The notes under the pieces: generated by a model
What the model was told of the DNA's origin: nothing
What the model saw: the letters and a program-made list of their open reading frames with translations, nothing else
Database searches by the model: none
Source: Mucidula mucida
Taxonomy: Eukaryota; Basidiomycota; Agaricomycetes; Agaricales; Physalacriaceae
Assembly (NCBI GenBank): GCA_015501055.1
Contig: JADNYV010000008.1
Coordinates: forward strand, 372,001-436,000
Direction: 5' to 3'
Length of the DNA stretch: 64,000 nucleotides
Shown here: positions 46,921 through 59,232 of the stretch, in pieces
Position numbering within the stretch: position 1 is the first letter of the stretch
Layout: each line of letters begins with the position of its first letter
Position numbers and translations under genes: made by a program

Positions 46921-48180
46921 CTATTCCTTATGGATCTCTACACCGGGTGGTGCCCCAAGCGCTAGCGAAGGAGTCAGCAACATTGCCGAGGGCGACTGAA
47001 GATCGACTAACCGTTCTTGATGCCACCGTACATGAGGAATTGAGATGAGACCAAGCCCGCGGTCATGATCATCCTTGGACCCAACCCTGCGAACAAGCCT
47101 TTGAATCCTGCTTCGCGAGCGAGGACTCCCAATCGATGCATCATTGACCCTGTTGGGCCATGTCCCTTGTTAATCTGACTGAGAAGTGTGTCGGCGGGCT
47201 GGAGGGCAGTGAGTAATCTTTTCGGCGTATATGAGGGCTGAACTTGCATGGCTAAGAATGGCAGCTGCGAAACCCGCCGTAATACCACTGCCGAGAGCGA
47301 TACCAAACTTGCCTGTGTCCGAAAGGTTGCGTTTCGTATCCTCCGACATGTTGCGGTAGACGAGCTCATGGCACATTTCATTTACGGTGAATTGGCCCAT
47401 GGCGTAGGGTATTTGTCTGAGGGCATATGTTACTATCATTCAAGGATAGTGGGCGATAACGTGCATGGGTAGTGCTCACTTGCAGAGGATTGGCAGAAAC
47501 CCGGCATATAGCTGGGAGATGCCTCCTTCCCGTGCTAATCGAGTGACGCCGCTAACGAGTCCCGTTGCGTAGCCCCTCTGCGATACCATACGGATACGAG
47601 TGGCTTCTAAGGGGGTGAGGAGGATGTCACCAAAGAATCTGGGGGGAGGTGTGGATTAGAGGAGGGGACGATGGAGAAAGGGCTGGCGTACTCTGCGATG
47701 CTGGCTGCGCCTAGATAGATAGCCGTCCGGTATTTGACGGCTGTTTCTTGGTCGCCTGCCAGTCGCACGAGAGCGACTTTCCATAGTTCGTAACCTGCGA
47801 ACTTTGCGCCGCCTTGTGCAAGGTATCCCACCGCCGTTGGACCGAAACCCGTGAGCAGCGCTGCTGCTCCCTCTGTGCCGATGGTATACCGCGTCCAGAG
47901 ACAAGCCCGAATGTCCTGTAGGCGGGGTCTATTTGTATGCGGGTCTTGACGACATCGATAGCTGAAAGACAGAAGGTTGGTGATGACTCGTTTCCAGGCG
48001 ATGGGGGAGCCTACGTGTTAATACAATATGACTGATACTGTGAACAAATTTTCGCGTTCAGTGACTCCGAGGAAGGCGCAGTGTGACGACTTACGTGCAA
48101 CATAAAGCGCCAGAGAGAGCGAAGGAAGAATAGTCTTTGGCAGAGAACTGGGGAACGGAAAAATGTTTCGTCGACGACAT
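46921..48180 (-). CDS. Mitochondrial phosphate carrier (SLC25A3/Mir1 type)
   Basis: Imports inorganic phosphate into the mitochondrial matrix for ATP synthesis. The Met at 48180 gives MSSTKHFSVPQFSAKDYSSF, ALSGALCCT, then AIDVVKTRIQIDPAYR (first carrier signature). Next GFGPTAVGYLAQGGAKFAGY, ELWKVALVRLAG, FFGDILLTPLEATRIRMVSQ (second signature), GFLPILCKQIPYAMGQFTVN and SHPADTLLSQINKG (third signature), and the end RMIMTAGLVSSQFLMYGGIK. The third signature is interrupted by a 49-bp intron (47199-47247) with a GC donor. Stop at 46921, 61 bp from the convergent MSH5 stop. Confidence 0.93.
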
Positions 48181-48240
48181 GGTAGAAGGAGGGAGGAAGG
48201 AGGAAGTAAGGAGGGGGTTTAGAGGAGGGAGAGGAGGGCT
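48181..48240 (-). promoter_or_regulatory. Pyrimidine tract directly upstream of phosphate carrier start
   Basis: On the coding (-) strand this stretch is almost pure C and T (written as G/A runs on +) and adjoins the start codon. CT-rich leaders are common before highly expressed fungal genes; the role here is inferred. Confidence 0.5.
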
Positions 48241-48420
48241 TTAATTTTCAAGAACATTATCAGCGGCGCAATTTATGACGGCCGAGCGGGATACGGCAGT
48301 CAATTCGGATCTAAAAATATCTAGGGATCGACGAAACGAAAGAAAAAAACATGCTGTTATCGATTTCGAAATGATCGTGCGAGGGCCTAGAACGTGGCGA
48401 TTGGCATCTTCCGGTCCGCC

Positions 48421-49240
48421 ATGGACCTCTTCATGACAGAGATTGCGTGGTTCACGCCATCCAAGCTGTACCTCGAGCGCACTGCCAACTACCTCGAAAA
48501 GACGGGCACCCCCGCGGGGCAGCAGTACGAGCGCTTCGGCTTTCTAGGGCGAGTCGCTATCGTTCCATTTGTATTAAGAGATGGGGCCAATGAGCTCTTT
48601 TCGCCACACAGGTTCTATCATGGATACAACTACGATGAAGCCAACTCATCAGTCTCCCTGTCCAGTTTGCGCATTCTCCCCTTTTTCCGTGTGGAACCAG
48701 TTGATCCTGATTCCCAGCTAATTTAACTGTTTCTCTTTCTGACAGCGTGGCAAAGCATGCAGCACTTTGTTGATTTCGCGCAGACGGAGGAGTACGGCGA
48801 TTTGGTCATACCGTACATGGATGCGATGCTCTCGTCGACCATGATCATGCAGGTGTCGTTTCAGGACGCGCAAGGGTTCTTTGACTGCGTCGAGTCACAG
48901 TACACGGAATTCGTCTACATTACGATCCGGCGGGGTCACGATATAGATTACCACCTGCGGCCCCTGGTTCTTGTCCTCAAACAGGAACTAGAAAAATTTG
49001 ACTCGCACATGGCGTCCTGTTGGGGCAGATCAGTCGACTGCGCCGACGTGGTTGTAGGTTTAATTGGTTGGGAAGACGTACATGTACGTATCTTCATCGC
49101 CCTCTCTACTACACGCTTTCTCACTCGCTCACACTTGGCAGGGGAGTGCACACATGTCAAGGCTATTATCACGGATAGCCGAATTCTCTTCCATCGAAAG
49201 AAAACTAGCACGCTTAAGGATTGCATTGGCACATGAATAA
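48421..49240 (+). CDS. Small hypothetical protein, possibly ABM/dimeric alpha-beta-barrel type
   Basis: Not firmly recognised. The Met at 48421 gives MDLFMTEIAWFTPSKLYLER; a second exon after about 48745 has WQSMQHFVDFAQTEEYGDLV, IPYMDAMLSSTMIMQVSFQD, YTEFVYITIRRGHDIDYHLR, SCWGRSVDCADVVVGLIGWE; a last exon (from about 49142) gives GSAHMSRLLSRIAEFSSIER and TAA at 49238-49240. The rhythm (ITIRRG, then a W-G-R and GLIGWE strand) recalls antibiotic-biosynthesis-monooxygenase-like ferredoxin folds seen in many fungal proteins, but this is weak inference. The middle exon border near 48560 is unclear. Divergent from the phosphate carrier. Confidence 0.55.
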
Positions 49241-49382
49241 ATGCGAATTCCTGCTGTTATTAATTTCCGGTCTACAAATCCATGATAGCCTCGTGTAAGT
49301 CGTACAGTAGTGTATGTGTGCAAGATAACAGTAATGATGAGCGGGATTGACGCCAGTCCGTATCAAAAAGTCATGGCAGCTC

Positions 49383-52300
49383 CTAGTCTCTTCTGCTCAA
49401 AGCCTGCAGTTGAACGTACTCATAATAATCTCCCTTCTTACTCAGTAATTGGTCGTGAGTGCCGGATTCGCTGACGCGACCCTCCTTGATGAAGTATCTG
49501 AACAACATGTGAGTCGCACTACAAATAACCCAAGTTAAGAACATACATCCGGCTTGCATTTTGAATGGTCGACAATCGATGCGCGATAGCAATGGTCGTT
49601 CGGCCTTTCGCTGCCTGATCAAGAGCAGCCTGAACAACCTTCTCTGAACTGGAGTCAAGTGCGGAGGTAGCTTCGTCCAGCAACAGAACTTTAGGATTCC
49701 TCAAGAGAGCTCGAGCAATGGCGATACGTTCTAGTCAAATGATGAGCACGCAATAAGGCTGATCGATACCGAACACTCACGTTTTTGACCACCAGACAGT
49801 TGAGAACCCTTGCCACCGACTTCCGTGTCGAAGCCACTATAATGATGTGAGTGGATTGTAACCGAGGGGACATAAGGCACGTACTCAGGCAAACTCGTGA
49901 TAAAGTCGAGAATATTCGCATCGCGACATGCTTGCTCCAACTCTTCCTGAGTCACCTCGCTTTCCGGTTTGGTGGCACCAAGAAGAATGTTGAATCGGAC
50001 AGTGCCAGAGTACAGCGTAGGCTCTTGGGACACTAGAGCAATTTGTTTGCGGTAATCCTGGACATTCAATTCGTTAATCTTGACACCATCCATCTAAAAA
50101 TCCATCAGTATTGCGGCGAGAAACAAATGGAACGAGAAACATACATAGATCTCTCCAGCAAGTGGATCATAGAACCGCTCGATAAGTTGTATGCTGAATA
50201 CAAACATCAGTCACAAGGCGAGATCAAAAGCGGAACCAACATACACAGTACTCTTTCCAGAACCACTGGCGCCAACGAGGGCAATGTATGTACCAGGTTC
50301 CACTTGTAGCGAGAGCTCGCGCAAAACGCGAACGCCAGGCCTGGTCGGATACCGGAAGTGAATGTTCTCCAAACGAATGTGACCTTGAGCTTTGGAAACA
50401 TCCACCATTTTCCCCTCCGACGACTCAGAGTCAATGTCAGGAATCGAGTCGAGGAGCTTAATGATGTCGGAGCCAGCGCCTTTGGCGGAAGAAATATCCG
50501 GAACAAATGAGAAGACGTTTCCAGCTTGGATAGCACCGAACGTGGTCGACTAAGAAACATAAATGAGCACACATGAAGCAACGCATATAGGAAAACATAC
50601 CATAAGGCCAACGAAGAATTGGAACGTGCTATATTCACGGAACGAAACCAAGCGAGCGCCGTACCAGAAGACAAGAGCAATAACGTAGAACACAACCGAT
50701 TGCGAGAACGCGAAGAGCAAGTTGCTCCAGAGCGCGGTCTTGCTCGATTGGCGCAGAGGCCCCTCAAGGCTGGAGCTGTAAAGGTGCAGGCAGTCGTCTT
50801 CTCGGGTGAGCGACGCGACGGTTCGGATGGCACCAGCGGCTTCGCAAGCAAGTTGGGCGGAAGATTCGTGGGACTTCTTGTTCTTCTGGTCTTTGAGGAC
50901 AACGACACGCTACAACCAAAATGAGCGATGCGAAGTATTGATGATAGCAGATCACGTACGAGACGGATGTAACCAATAGATACAAGAAGAGGCATGCAGG
51001 CTAAAGAATGGTTAGGACTCGAGTGCGTATTGAGTAAAGGAAGACGTACCAATACCGACAAGACCAAGTTTCCAGACAAAAATCAAACCGAGAATTGCGC
51101 CGGCGACGAGTGTGGAAATACTTTGGATGATGCTGAGGACAGGTCAATACATGACTTCCATGAAAGGAAGTCTAAACCCTTACGCTGCGAGAGTGGTACC
51201 AAACAGACCGTTAACCTTCTGAGGATTCTCACTCAGGTTTGACGTAAGACTTCCGGTACTGTGCTCGTCCTGATCAAAGTACTCAACTGCACAATGCTGA
51301 GTTGACTCGGTTAAGGAAATTAATAAAAGACCACGTACTGTCCTGACGTAAAATGGCCTTGAAACTGAGCGAACGGAGTCGGGCAGTCAAATGAGCAGCT
51401 GACGATGAGAAAAAGACATTCTGCATTCCAATACACAAGGTCGAGATGATAGCGATGATGAAGAACCTAGAAATCTGAGTTAACCGTTATCGGCACAGGA
51501 GCGGTCGACAACTAACCAGAGAGCGTTGCGATCACCAGAGTGACGAAGCGCAGGGCCTGTCAAGGCGAATCCATTGATGGCCTTCGCTGTAAGACAACTC
51601 ATGAGAACAGCGTAAAGACCACGGAAACAAAACACACCATAAACGATACCGAACGCAGGGTATACCATACCAGTCATGATGGCAAAGATAGACCCAAAGG
51701 CATACTGCCTGTACTGCGCCTTGTTGATGACGAACATCCTCTTGAACATAGTGTAAAGACCCAAGTCGTTGTCGTTCTTGGCTCCAGTTTCCTTGCGTCT
51801 CTGCTCTAAGATCTGACTGGCAAGAGATTGGTGGCCGGTATTGCGCCGACCAAGAGGAATCTCCTCCTGAGCAGCCTTTTCCATGTCCTTGACAGATTCG
51901 ATCTCGACGTCGACGTCGTCCTCGCCGCCTGCAAGTGCTTCCTCATCTTTGGCCTCACGAAGCTTCTGAGCCTGGACTAGTCGAGCATACGCGCCGCCCT
52001 CCTTCTGAAGGAGTTCGTTGTGCGTGCCCTGCTCAAGAACAAGTCCATCGCCCATGACGAATATAACATCCGCATCTTTGATAGTCGAAAGTCGATGGGC
52101 AATGGTAATGGTAGTACGACCAGCGGCGGCCTTGTCCAGTGCGTCCTGAACGATACCTTCGCTCTGGGTATCCAGCGCACTAGTCGCTTCGTCAAGGAGG
52201 AGGATGCGTGGATCTGAAACGATAGCACGTGCAATCGCAATACGCTGCTTCTGTCCACCGCTCAGCAAGAATCCACGCTCGCCGACCATAGTATCGTAAC

Positions 52301-54426
52301 CGAGAGGAAGCTTAGAAATGAAGCCATCCGCGTTAGCTTTAACACAAGCTTCCTTGATTAACTTGAACTTCTCCTCGTCCGATGCATTCTCGAAAGGAGT
52401 ATTGATGAGACCATGAGCAACGTTGCCCTTGATGGTTGTGGCGAATAGGGTAGGTTCCTGGGACACAAGACCGATTTGCGAGCGCAACCACTTGAGATTG
52501 AGGTTCTTGATGTTGCGGCCGTCGAGAAAGACATTTCCCGACAGAGGATCATAGAAGCGTTCCACGAGAGAAATAACAGTAGACTTTCCCGATCCAGAGG
52601 CACCGACAAGTGCGGCCGTTTTACCGGCCTTAAAGGTGAGGTTGACACCTTTGACAACGGGAACGTTGGGCCGCGAGGGGTAGCTGAATTGGATGTCTTC
52701 GAGCTGGATTTCTCCTTCGACCGACTCGGGTTTCTCGCCACTGGGATCGGTCGAGTCGATGTCCGGGACCCTATCGATCGTTGCGAAGAGCTTGGCAGCA
52801 GCTCCACGACCATGGGTAATGGCTAACGATATCAAGAGTTAGTAACCGGGCGAGTGTTGACCATTTGGCTGCAACTCACCTTGCATTTCTGGGGCTAGGA
52901 GGGCGAGCGAGAAAGATCCGATGAGGATGGCCATGAAAACGTTGATGACAGCGCCAGCATCAGCTGCAATCAATGACTGGATTGAGTATGAAGGACGTCA
53001 CGGAACTCTGCTTAACTCACCATGTCCCTGTAAAATGAGTGTAGTGCCAAAAGAGAAGGCTGAACCGGAACATTAATACGGCACGAAGAAAGCCTTGAGC
53101 TAGACATACCGAGTGCGTAGGAAGAATATATACAGAAGAAGAAGATGGACAATCCACCACCGAGCCACATCGCAGCCTTGATTTCGACAACGTTCGACTT
53201 CTGGACGTGAACGTCATACAACGAGGAGAGGATGCGCTGGGTGCCAAAAGCTTGTGCAGTTCTGACAGTAGATATCACTTCTTCCGCCACGGAACCACCA
53301 TCAGCAACATGCTTCAAGGACAATCTGCCGTGAAGTTCAGACATAGAAACGAACCGGACGGACGAACAAACATACTGCATGTACTTGGAGATGGATTTGT
53401 TCATGATGGCGCCGGTTATGCCGATACAGGGCAAGAGTGAAGTGAGAGCCAGTGCAAGGCGCCACGAACGCGCATACGCCAGAACGAACCCAGTGACGAA
53501 GGCGGCGATGAAGGTAACGACGAGTGCGACTTTCTCAGACATGCCCTGTTGTACTAGATCTGTAACAAAGTTATATATATGCATTCACAAAAACCCAGAA
53601 TTAGACTCACGGGTGTCAGTTTGAATACGTGTTGCAACTTCTCCGGCGCCAACTTTGTCGAAGAACTGGATATCCTGACGCAGGACGGCCTGGAGATACC
53701 GCTCACGGATACGTTTTGCGTTGACTTCCGCGGTGTATACCCAAACATACATGTAGACAAATGTGCAGACCATCATGCCAATACCTAGGAAGTGAAATTC
53801 GGTAATGCGTATGCATCATAAAAATGTGCACTGACCGATAATAACCAAGTAAAGAGCATCTTTGCTTGCCTCATGACGGAAGGCAGCTGCCACAGCGGGG
53901 AGGGCGTCAATGGCATCTTGGTTACTGTGACGCGAAGTTAGTTGAGAGGTTGCAAACCTACGAATGGAATATACCCTTCGTCGACGTTGTTGATAACCAC
54001 TTGGAATTTGACGAATTGATTAGTCAGATTTCCGAATAGCAAAGTCATGAGGGGCTGACGGGAGGTGAGCTGGTATGCTATGTAGGATGAGGAGATGCGC
54101 ACCTGGGCAGCTCCTGCTGCGGCTGCCGCAACTATGGCAACGGCATCTATGCAGAGCTCAAATCTAGTCGAGAAACTATCGAGGTGTGAGAAAATTGACA
54201 GCGATGAGGCCAGTGACACGAACCGGAATAGTTGAGTAAAGGACACAGGAGGTATCTCTGGTTCTGCCGGGGGAGTAATGGCGGTAACCTGGGAGCTCTT
54301 CTCGTCGGATAGATCCAGAGAGGCGGGCTTTCCCCTTTGGAATTTAGAGAAGAATCCGCCCTTGGGTGTGGGAGGGGGTATGGGAGCCTTCTCGTCCGCG
54401 GTGCTGGGGCGCGAGTCGACGGCCAT
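49383..54426 (-). CDS. ABCB-type full ABC transporter (multidrug resistance / P-glycoprotein like)
   Basis: ATP-driven exporter with two membrane domains and two nucleotide-binding domains. The Met at 54426 starts a cytosolic head ([20 protein letters not shown]), then TMD1 (about 54.2-52.9 kb; [36 protein letters not shown]). NBD1 (52.75-51.95 kb) has [17 protein letters not shown], Walker [10 protein letters not shown], signature [15 protein letters not shown] and Walker [14 protein letters not shown]. An acidic linker and TMD2 (51.7-50.5 kb) follow, then NBD2 (50.4-49.4 kb) with [39 protein letters not shown] (split by an intron at about 49735-49785), [12 protein letters not shown] and [12 protein letters not shown]. 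Both ATP sites look complete. Leptomycin- or drug-resistance exporters of this group are the closest known relatives; substrate unknown. Confidence 0.93.
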
Positions 54427-55334
54427 AGTGGGTGAAGATGGAGTCAAGAAGATGAACGACCAGACTTTATACGCACGCAGGGGTGGAACCAACCTGCCGA
54501 GATGGTGAAGGTGCAAGGCAACAACGCAGCTCTTAAATTGGCGGAAAATCTTGATCAATATGACAGGAACCGATCTACGTAAGCAGATTTCCCAACGACG
54601 CGTCCGGCCCTTGTTTTGCGTCAACTCCTGGGTTGTGCAAGAGCCTCCTGCACGGATATCTGGATAACGATCTGTTTCAGTCCAGAATCCAGCCCTTCGA
54701 GTATATTGAGAATGCTCTGACAAGATATCTATCATTGAATTCTCTCGCCTCCGCGTTCATGGTTGACTTAGAGTAAGCAGGCAGTCGCCGGAAGCGTGTA
54801 GATTAACCGTTTGAGTGTTTAACACAGTTACAGTCACAATAGTCGACATCCGGCGGAGTGATTGACAGTCGCAGTACTCCAGAAATGGAACGGGCCGAGA
54901 CGCGTAATGAGGATGACTGTTGCCAAATGAGATTGCAGGCTTTGTTGACGCGTCACGATGGCAAAAATCGAAATGTAGGGATTGGTCGTGCCGTGCTCCA
55001 GCGTCCTCCTCTGTCTCCCAACATCCAACCATCTGCACCATCGAAATTCTAGTCTTCTACAGGTCTCCAAGAGCGAAAGGAGGTCTACCTCCGACATCAC
55101 ACCCTTCCGGTGCGGACTCGGCTTCGCTCGCTGTGTTTTACCCGGGGTTGCACTCGAATTCTCGTGCGTCACAGTCGGTGACGGTAGTAACGTCAGGTGA
55201 TAGCATCACGTCGCGTGATGGAGACTTGACGTTATTTTATTTTAAATAAACATTTGCATTATCCTTCCTCCATCCCCCCACGAAGAGAGAGCAGGCCTTC
55301 TTTCTTCAATACCACTCACATTCCTTACCATAAC
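54427..55334. other. Divergent promoter region, ABC transporter / AGC kinase
   Basis: About 900 bp between divergent starts. Short frames inside (54735-55249, both strands) show no family features. It contains the inverted repeat at 55204-55220 and ACGTCA-type half sites around 55190 and 55229. Confidence 0.45.
55204..55220. promoter_or_regulatory. Inverted repeat CATCACG-tcg-CGTGATG
   Basis: Perfect 7-bp arms around a 3-bp centre, 115 bp upstream of the AGC kinase start. Shape fits a dimeric transcription factor site (bZIP- or bHLH-like, with CACG/CGTG cores). The factor is unknown. Confidence 0.45.
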
Positions 55335-57245
55335 ATGTCCTGGAAACTCGGCAGAAGCAAAAAGTCGTCCGCTACCAACCTCCGCACCGACGACACCGGC
55401 AGCACTCGCAGCATCACCCCAACTCCCGGAAACGTCGACGGTCTCCCCAGTATGAGGTCCGGTCTCCTCGCAATCAGGGTTTTTGGTGCAGAGGCCTTTC
55501 CCTCCCTGCTGGCACAGCCATGCCCCCTGCTGTGCAGAGCGTCCTGTCCTCCCAGCAGGCGAAGGTAGCTGCGTCCATCTCGCCTGCCAGTGTTACCCAG
55601 TCCAGACTTGCAAAGTCCAGAGGTACCAGGTCCGTCAATTCCTTGATTTGCTTCACAACGCTCGCTCATTTCATTTACAGCAGAGACAGCATTCAGCGAG
55701 CGCAATGCTGGTGGCTTCCGTACATCGTAATGGAGTACGAGGTTAACCAAGTCCTCATCACTCCTTTGGGCGGCGACATTGAGAAACCCCTCTACATGTA
55801 CCAGGCCCACTTGTAAGCTCCTTCGCTCCTCTCGACGCGCAGGGTCCTCATTCTCTAAGCGATGTCTCCCGTGACGCCGAAATTCTATTCAGTGTTACCT
55901 CCGCGCCGATGAGCCCAACCGCGGTGGAGATGGCCTTGCCGACGACTTGGGTAACGATATCTTTTTGGGCGGCATCAAATTCGTCCCCGACTTTGAGAAC
56001 ATGGGCACTCAAGACCAGTGGTACGACTTTGTTGGCGGAACAGGGAAGCTACAAATTGGAGTGTCATACCAGCCTCACTACGGAGGTTCCCTGACGATCG
56101 ATGACTTCGAACTCATCACCGTGATTGGAAAAGGCAGCTTCGGCAAGGTATGCACTTCTTTTGTGACGACCATCATCAGTATTTCATTTTGGTAGGTAAT
56201 GCAAGTGCGAAAGCGTGATACGTCGCGTATCTACGCGCTCAAGACCATCAGGAAGGCGCATATCGTGCATCGGAACGAGATCACTCATACGTTGGCCGAA
56301 AGGCTCGTTCTGGCCCAGGTGCACAGTCCATTCATCGTGCCTCTCAAGTTCAGTTTCCAGTCGGAACAGAAACTTTACCTCGTGCTAGCCTTCGTCAACG
56401 GTGGCGAGCTGTTCCATCATCTACAGAAGGAGCAGCGGTTCAGCGAAGAGCGTTCCCGCTTCTACAGCGCTGAACTACTTCTTGCTCTGGAACACTTGCA
56501 CGAGCTCGACGTCGTCTATCGTGATCTGAAGCCAGAGAACATTCTCCTCGACTTTACCGGCCACATCGCCCTTTGCGACTTTGGTCTCTGTAAAATCAAC
56601 ATGAAGGCAAACGACAAAACGAACACTTTTTGCGGTACACCAGAATATCTTGCCCCCGAAATCCTCAACGCTCAAGGCTACAACAAGACGATCGACTGGT
56701 GGACGCTTGGTGTGCTGTTGTACGAGATGATGGCTGGTCTGCCTCCCTTCTATGATGGTACGCCGTCGTATCTCCTCCTCGTACCCGATCTGACGCGTCA
56801 ACTCGACAGAGGTGACCGACAAGATGTACGAGAAAATCTTGCAAGATCCTCTTACCTTTGGGCCAGAAATTGGCACCGAGGCCAGAAGTATACTCACAGG
56901 CCTTCTAACGCGCGATCCTGCTCAACGTTTGGGCGTTAACGGTGCTGAAGAAATCAAACAACATCCGTTTTTCAAGAACCACATCGACTTCAAGCTGCTG
57001 GCACAGAAGAAGATCCATCCTCCGTTCAAGCCAAGTGTCGCGAGTCCCGTGGACGTATCCAATTTTGACACCGTCTTCACTACCGAGGCGCCCATCGACA
57101 GTTACGTGGAAGACTCTAATCTCAGCCAAACTGTCCAGGATCAATTCTCAGGTGTGTATTTTGGGCTGCTTTGATATCTCACATCATTGACCTCCGTCTA
57201 GGCTTCTCCTACAATGGAACCAACATGCCTGTCAGCCCCGTGTAA
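55335..57245 (+). CDS. AGC protein kinase, Gad8/Ypk1 (SGK/AKT) type with N-terminal C2-like region
   Basis: Ser/Thr kinase acting downstream of TORC2 in membrane and sphingolipid homeostasis. The Met at 55335 gives MSWKLGRSKKSSATNLRTDD; LLAIRVFGAE begins the C2-like region, which continues with WWLPYIVMEYEVNQVLITPL, YMYQAHFDVSRDAEI and DIFLGGIKFVPDFENMG. The kinase domain shows IGKGSFGKV, YALKTIRK, VYRDLKPENILLD, CDFGLCKINMK and the PDK1-type activation loop TNTFCGTPEYLAPE. The C-tail has APIDSYVED and the hydrophobic motif QFSGFSYNG, the TORC2 target site. Two one-base losses interrupt the C2-like region (55492-55497 and 55896-55900), where similarity resumes in another frame. The hydrophobic motif favours Gad8/Ypk over Sch9. 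Confidence 0.9.
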
Positions 57246-57869
57246 TATTATACACGCTCCGCACCCTCACCTATATATCCTCGTCTATGATCACTTCGCT
57301 CTCCACACTCATTCCCGGTTTACTGCACATCATTACCCCATTGTACCTTACTCGTCGTCCTTTGTTTTGCACGTCTGTTATCGGAATTATCTACGGTCTT
57401 TATTATTGACTACATACCTATTGTCATTGGAAATATTTATATAGGAAAGAGGTAGGATAATTGTTATTGGTTGGTTTTTATAACTCGTTCACTCGTTATC
57501 CGTTTGTTCACAGTGTGTCCAAGCTGACCTTTCGGCAGTTTCCGAGGCTTTTGAGCATGTTCTCTATCGACTTGTACTTGACGTCGAACAGATGCTGTCT
57601 TATCGATCTTATCGCTCACCTGCCAGGTGTTGTGCTACATCTTTTGGTTACCGTCTACAACATCCCCAGTGAGGCCGCCACCAGGAACAAATTACGAACT
57701 TAATGGAGCCAACCCTTCTCACTGCCGTGCGCCCATGGAAAGGTGCACGCGTCAATCCCATTCATCTAAGCCTTTCCCTCGACATATGTGCTTCCCGCGG
57801 TGTACACACTTGTCTCATTTTGTGGTGGTTTATCTAGCTTACCCACTGTGCTGGTCCCTACACTCCCCG
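57246..57869. other. Intergenic region, AGC kinase to GDSL esterase 1
   Basis: About 620 bp, T-rich after the kinase stop (3' untranslated region) and then the esterase promoter. Short frames here have no features. Confidence 0.4.
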
Positions 57870-59232
57870 ATGCTTGCCCCACTAGTTTGTCTTCTCTTTG
57901 TATTCAATTCGCTCCTTGTGCTCGGGAAAGCGTCTTCGTTTGACTGGGACATAATTAAATATGTATATGCATTTGGGGACTCGTATACGTTTGTCTTAGG
58001 GACTGCCGGGCATGGGAACTTTAGGTGAGCTCTGTGGCGTGTGCGGACGGGAGCTGACGGTACTTACTGGGTGTATAGTTTCATTGGGGATTCTGATAAC
58101 TTTGCGTTTACGCCGCAAGGGCTTTTGGACGATGAGATTGTGGTTAATACGGTTAGTCGTGTAGTGAACGCGGTACTTCCAAGCCAGCGACTCATCCTTG
58201 ATGATAGACTAGCTCTGACGGCTCGAACTGGGTACGCATGCTTCCACTTCGATATTGCTAAAGCCTGACACACTGTCAATGAAGATTGAATTCCTGACTG
58301 GATGCTTCGTCGGCTCGCCGCTCAATTGCAGCATCCAATTGTGGGATTTTGCCTTTGCGGGTTCTAACGTAGATGCAAAACTGTAGGTGTCGTTTTACGT
58401 ATTGACTCGCGCCAGAGTCCTGACTCTGCAGTACGCCCAAACACCGTCCGTTCACGATACCTCTTATGGATCAAGTCAGGCAGTGGGTGTCCTTTGGATC
58501 TAGCGTCATCCCTCATCCCGAGCTGGAGACTTTGACGGTGTGGTGGATTGGAATCAACGACTGCGTTGATCCGACCAAGAATACGAGCACAGTATGTTTA
58601 CCCAAGTTTCCATATCCGCACTTCCATCTCTATGTTTTCAGATCACAGACTTCGACGCATACCTCGAGCAGGACATGGACTCATATTTCACTTCCGTGGT
58701 AAATTCCTCATCTTCGAAGATCACCAATCAATGTTTGAACTGTCAATCCAGCAATTGGCACACGACAACGGACTCCATCAACATCTTTTCATGAATGTTC
58801 CGCCCATGGAGAAGGCCCCTTTGTTCAACACCAACGAGACGCTGGTTGCCATGTTGAAAAACAATGTTGATAAATTCAACGAGGCGGTGCAACAGCGGAC
58901 CAAAGAATTCGAAGCGCGGAACAGTGGTAAGGAGCATTGGGCTCCTATACGTCCTTTCACTCATGCGTGGCGCTCTAGATGCGGTAGTACTCAACTTTGA
59001 CGCGCATGGTTTGTTCAACGACATGATTGCGAATGGTGGAAAGTTTGGGTTTAATGATACTAAGGGGTAAGCTGAACTCTCGTTGATTCGTGATCATTGG
59101 GTTAACGTTGTTTCTAGATTCTGCACCTGTGACACTCCTGGATTCCTTTGGTGGAATACCGAGCATCCTACGCAGGCTACACACCGCCTTATTGCTGAGG
59201 CTGTCGAGGAGTTTCTGGCCAATGCGCCCTAA
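57870..59232 (+). CDS. Secreted GDSL/SGNH esterase (CE16-like), copy 1
   Basis: Extracellular hydrolase, probably an acetylesterase acting on plant polysaccharide. The Met at 57870 starts a signal peptide (MLAPLVCLLFVFNSLLVLGK). Block I contains YVYAFGDSYTF with the nucleophile Ser; then SFIGDSDNFAF, TSSDGSNW, IEFLTGCFVGSPLNCSIQLW, DFAFAGSNVDAKL (block II-type Gly), TVWWIGINDC (block III Asn) and the end GFLWWNTEHPTQATHRLIAE with the Asp/His-type block V His. Introns restore frame, including one acceptor chosen by TTSSDGSNW. TAA at 59230-59232. A paralogue follows at 60654. Family firm; substrate inferred. Confidence 0.88.

Noticed and set aside
54735..55249. Several open frames in the ABC transporter/kinase promoter
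   Set aside because: None has a start context, intron pattern or motif; they overlap each other on both strands.
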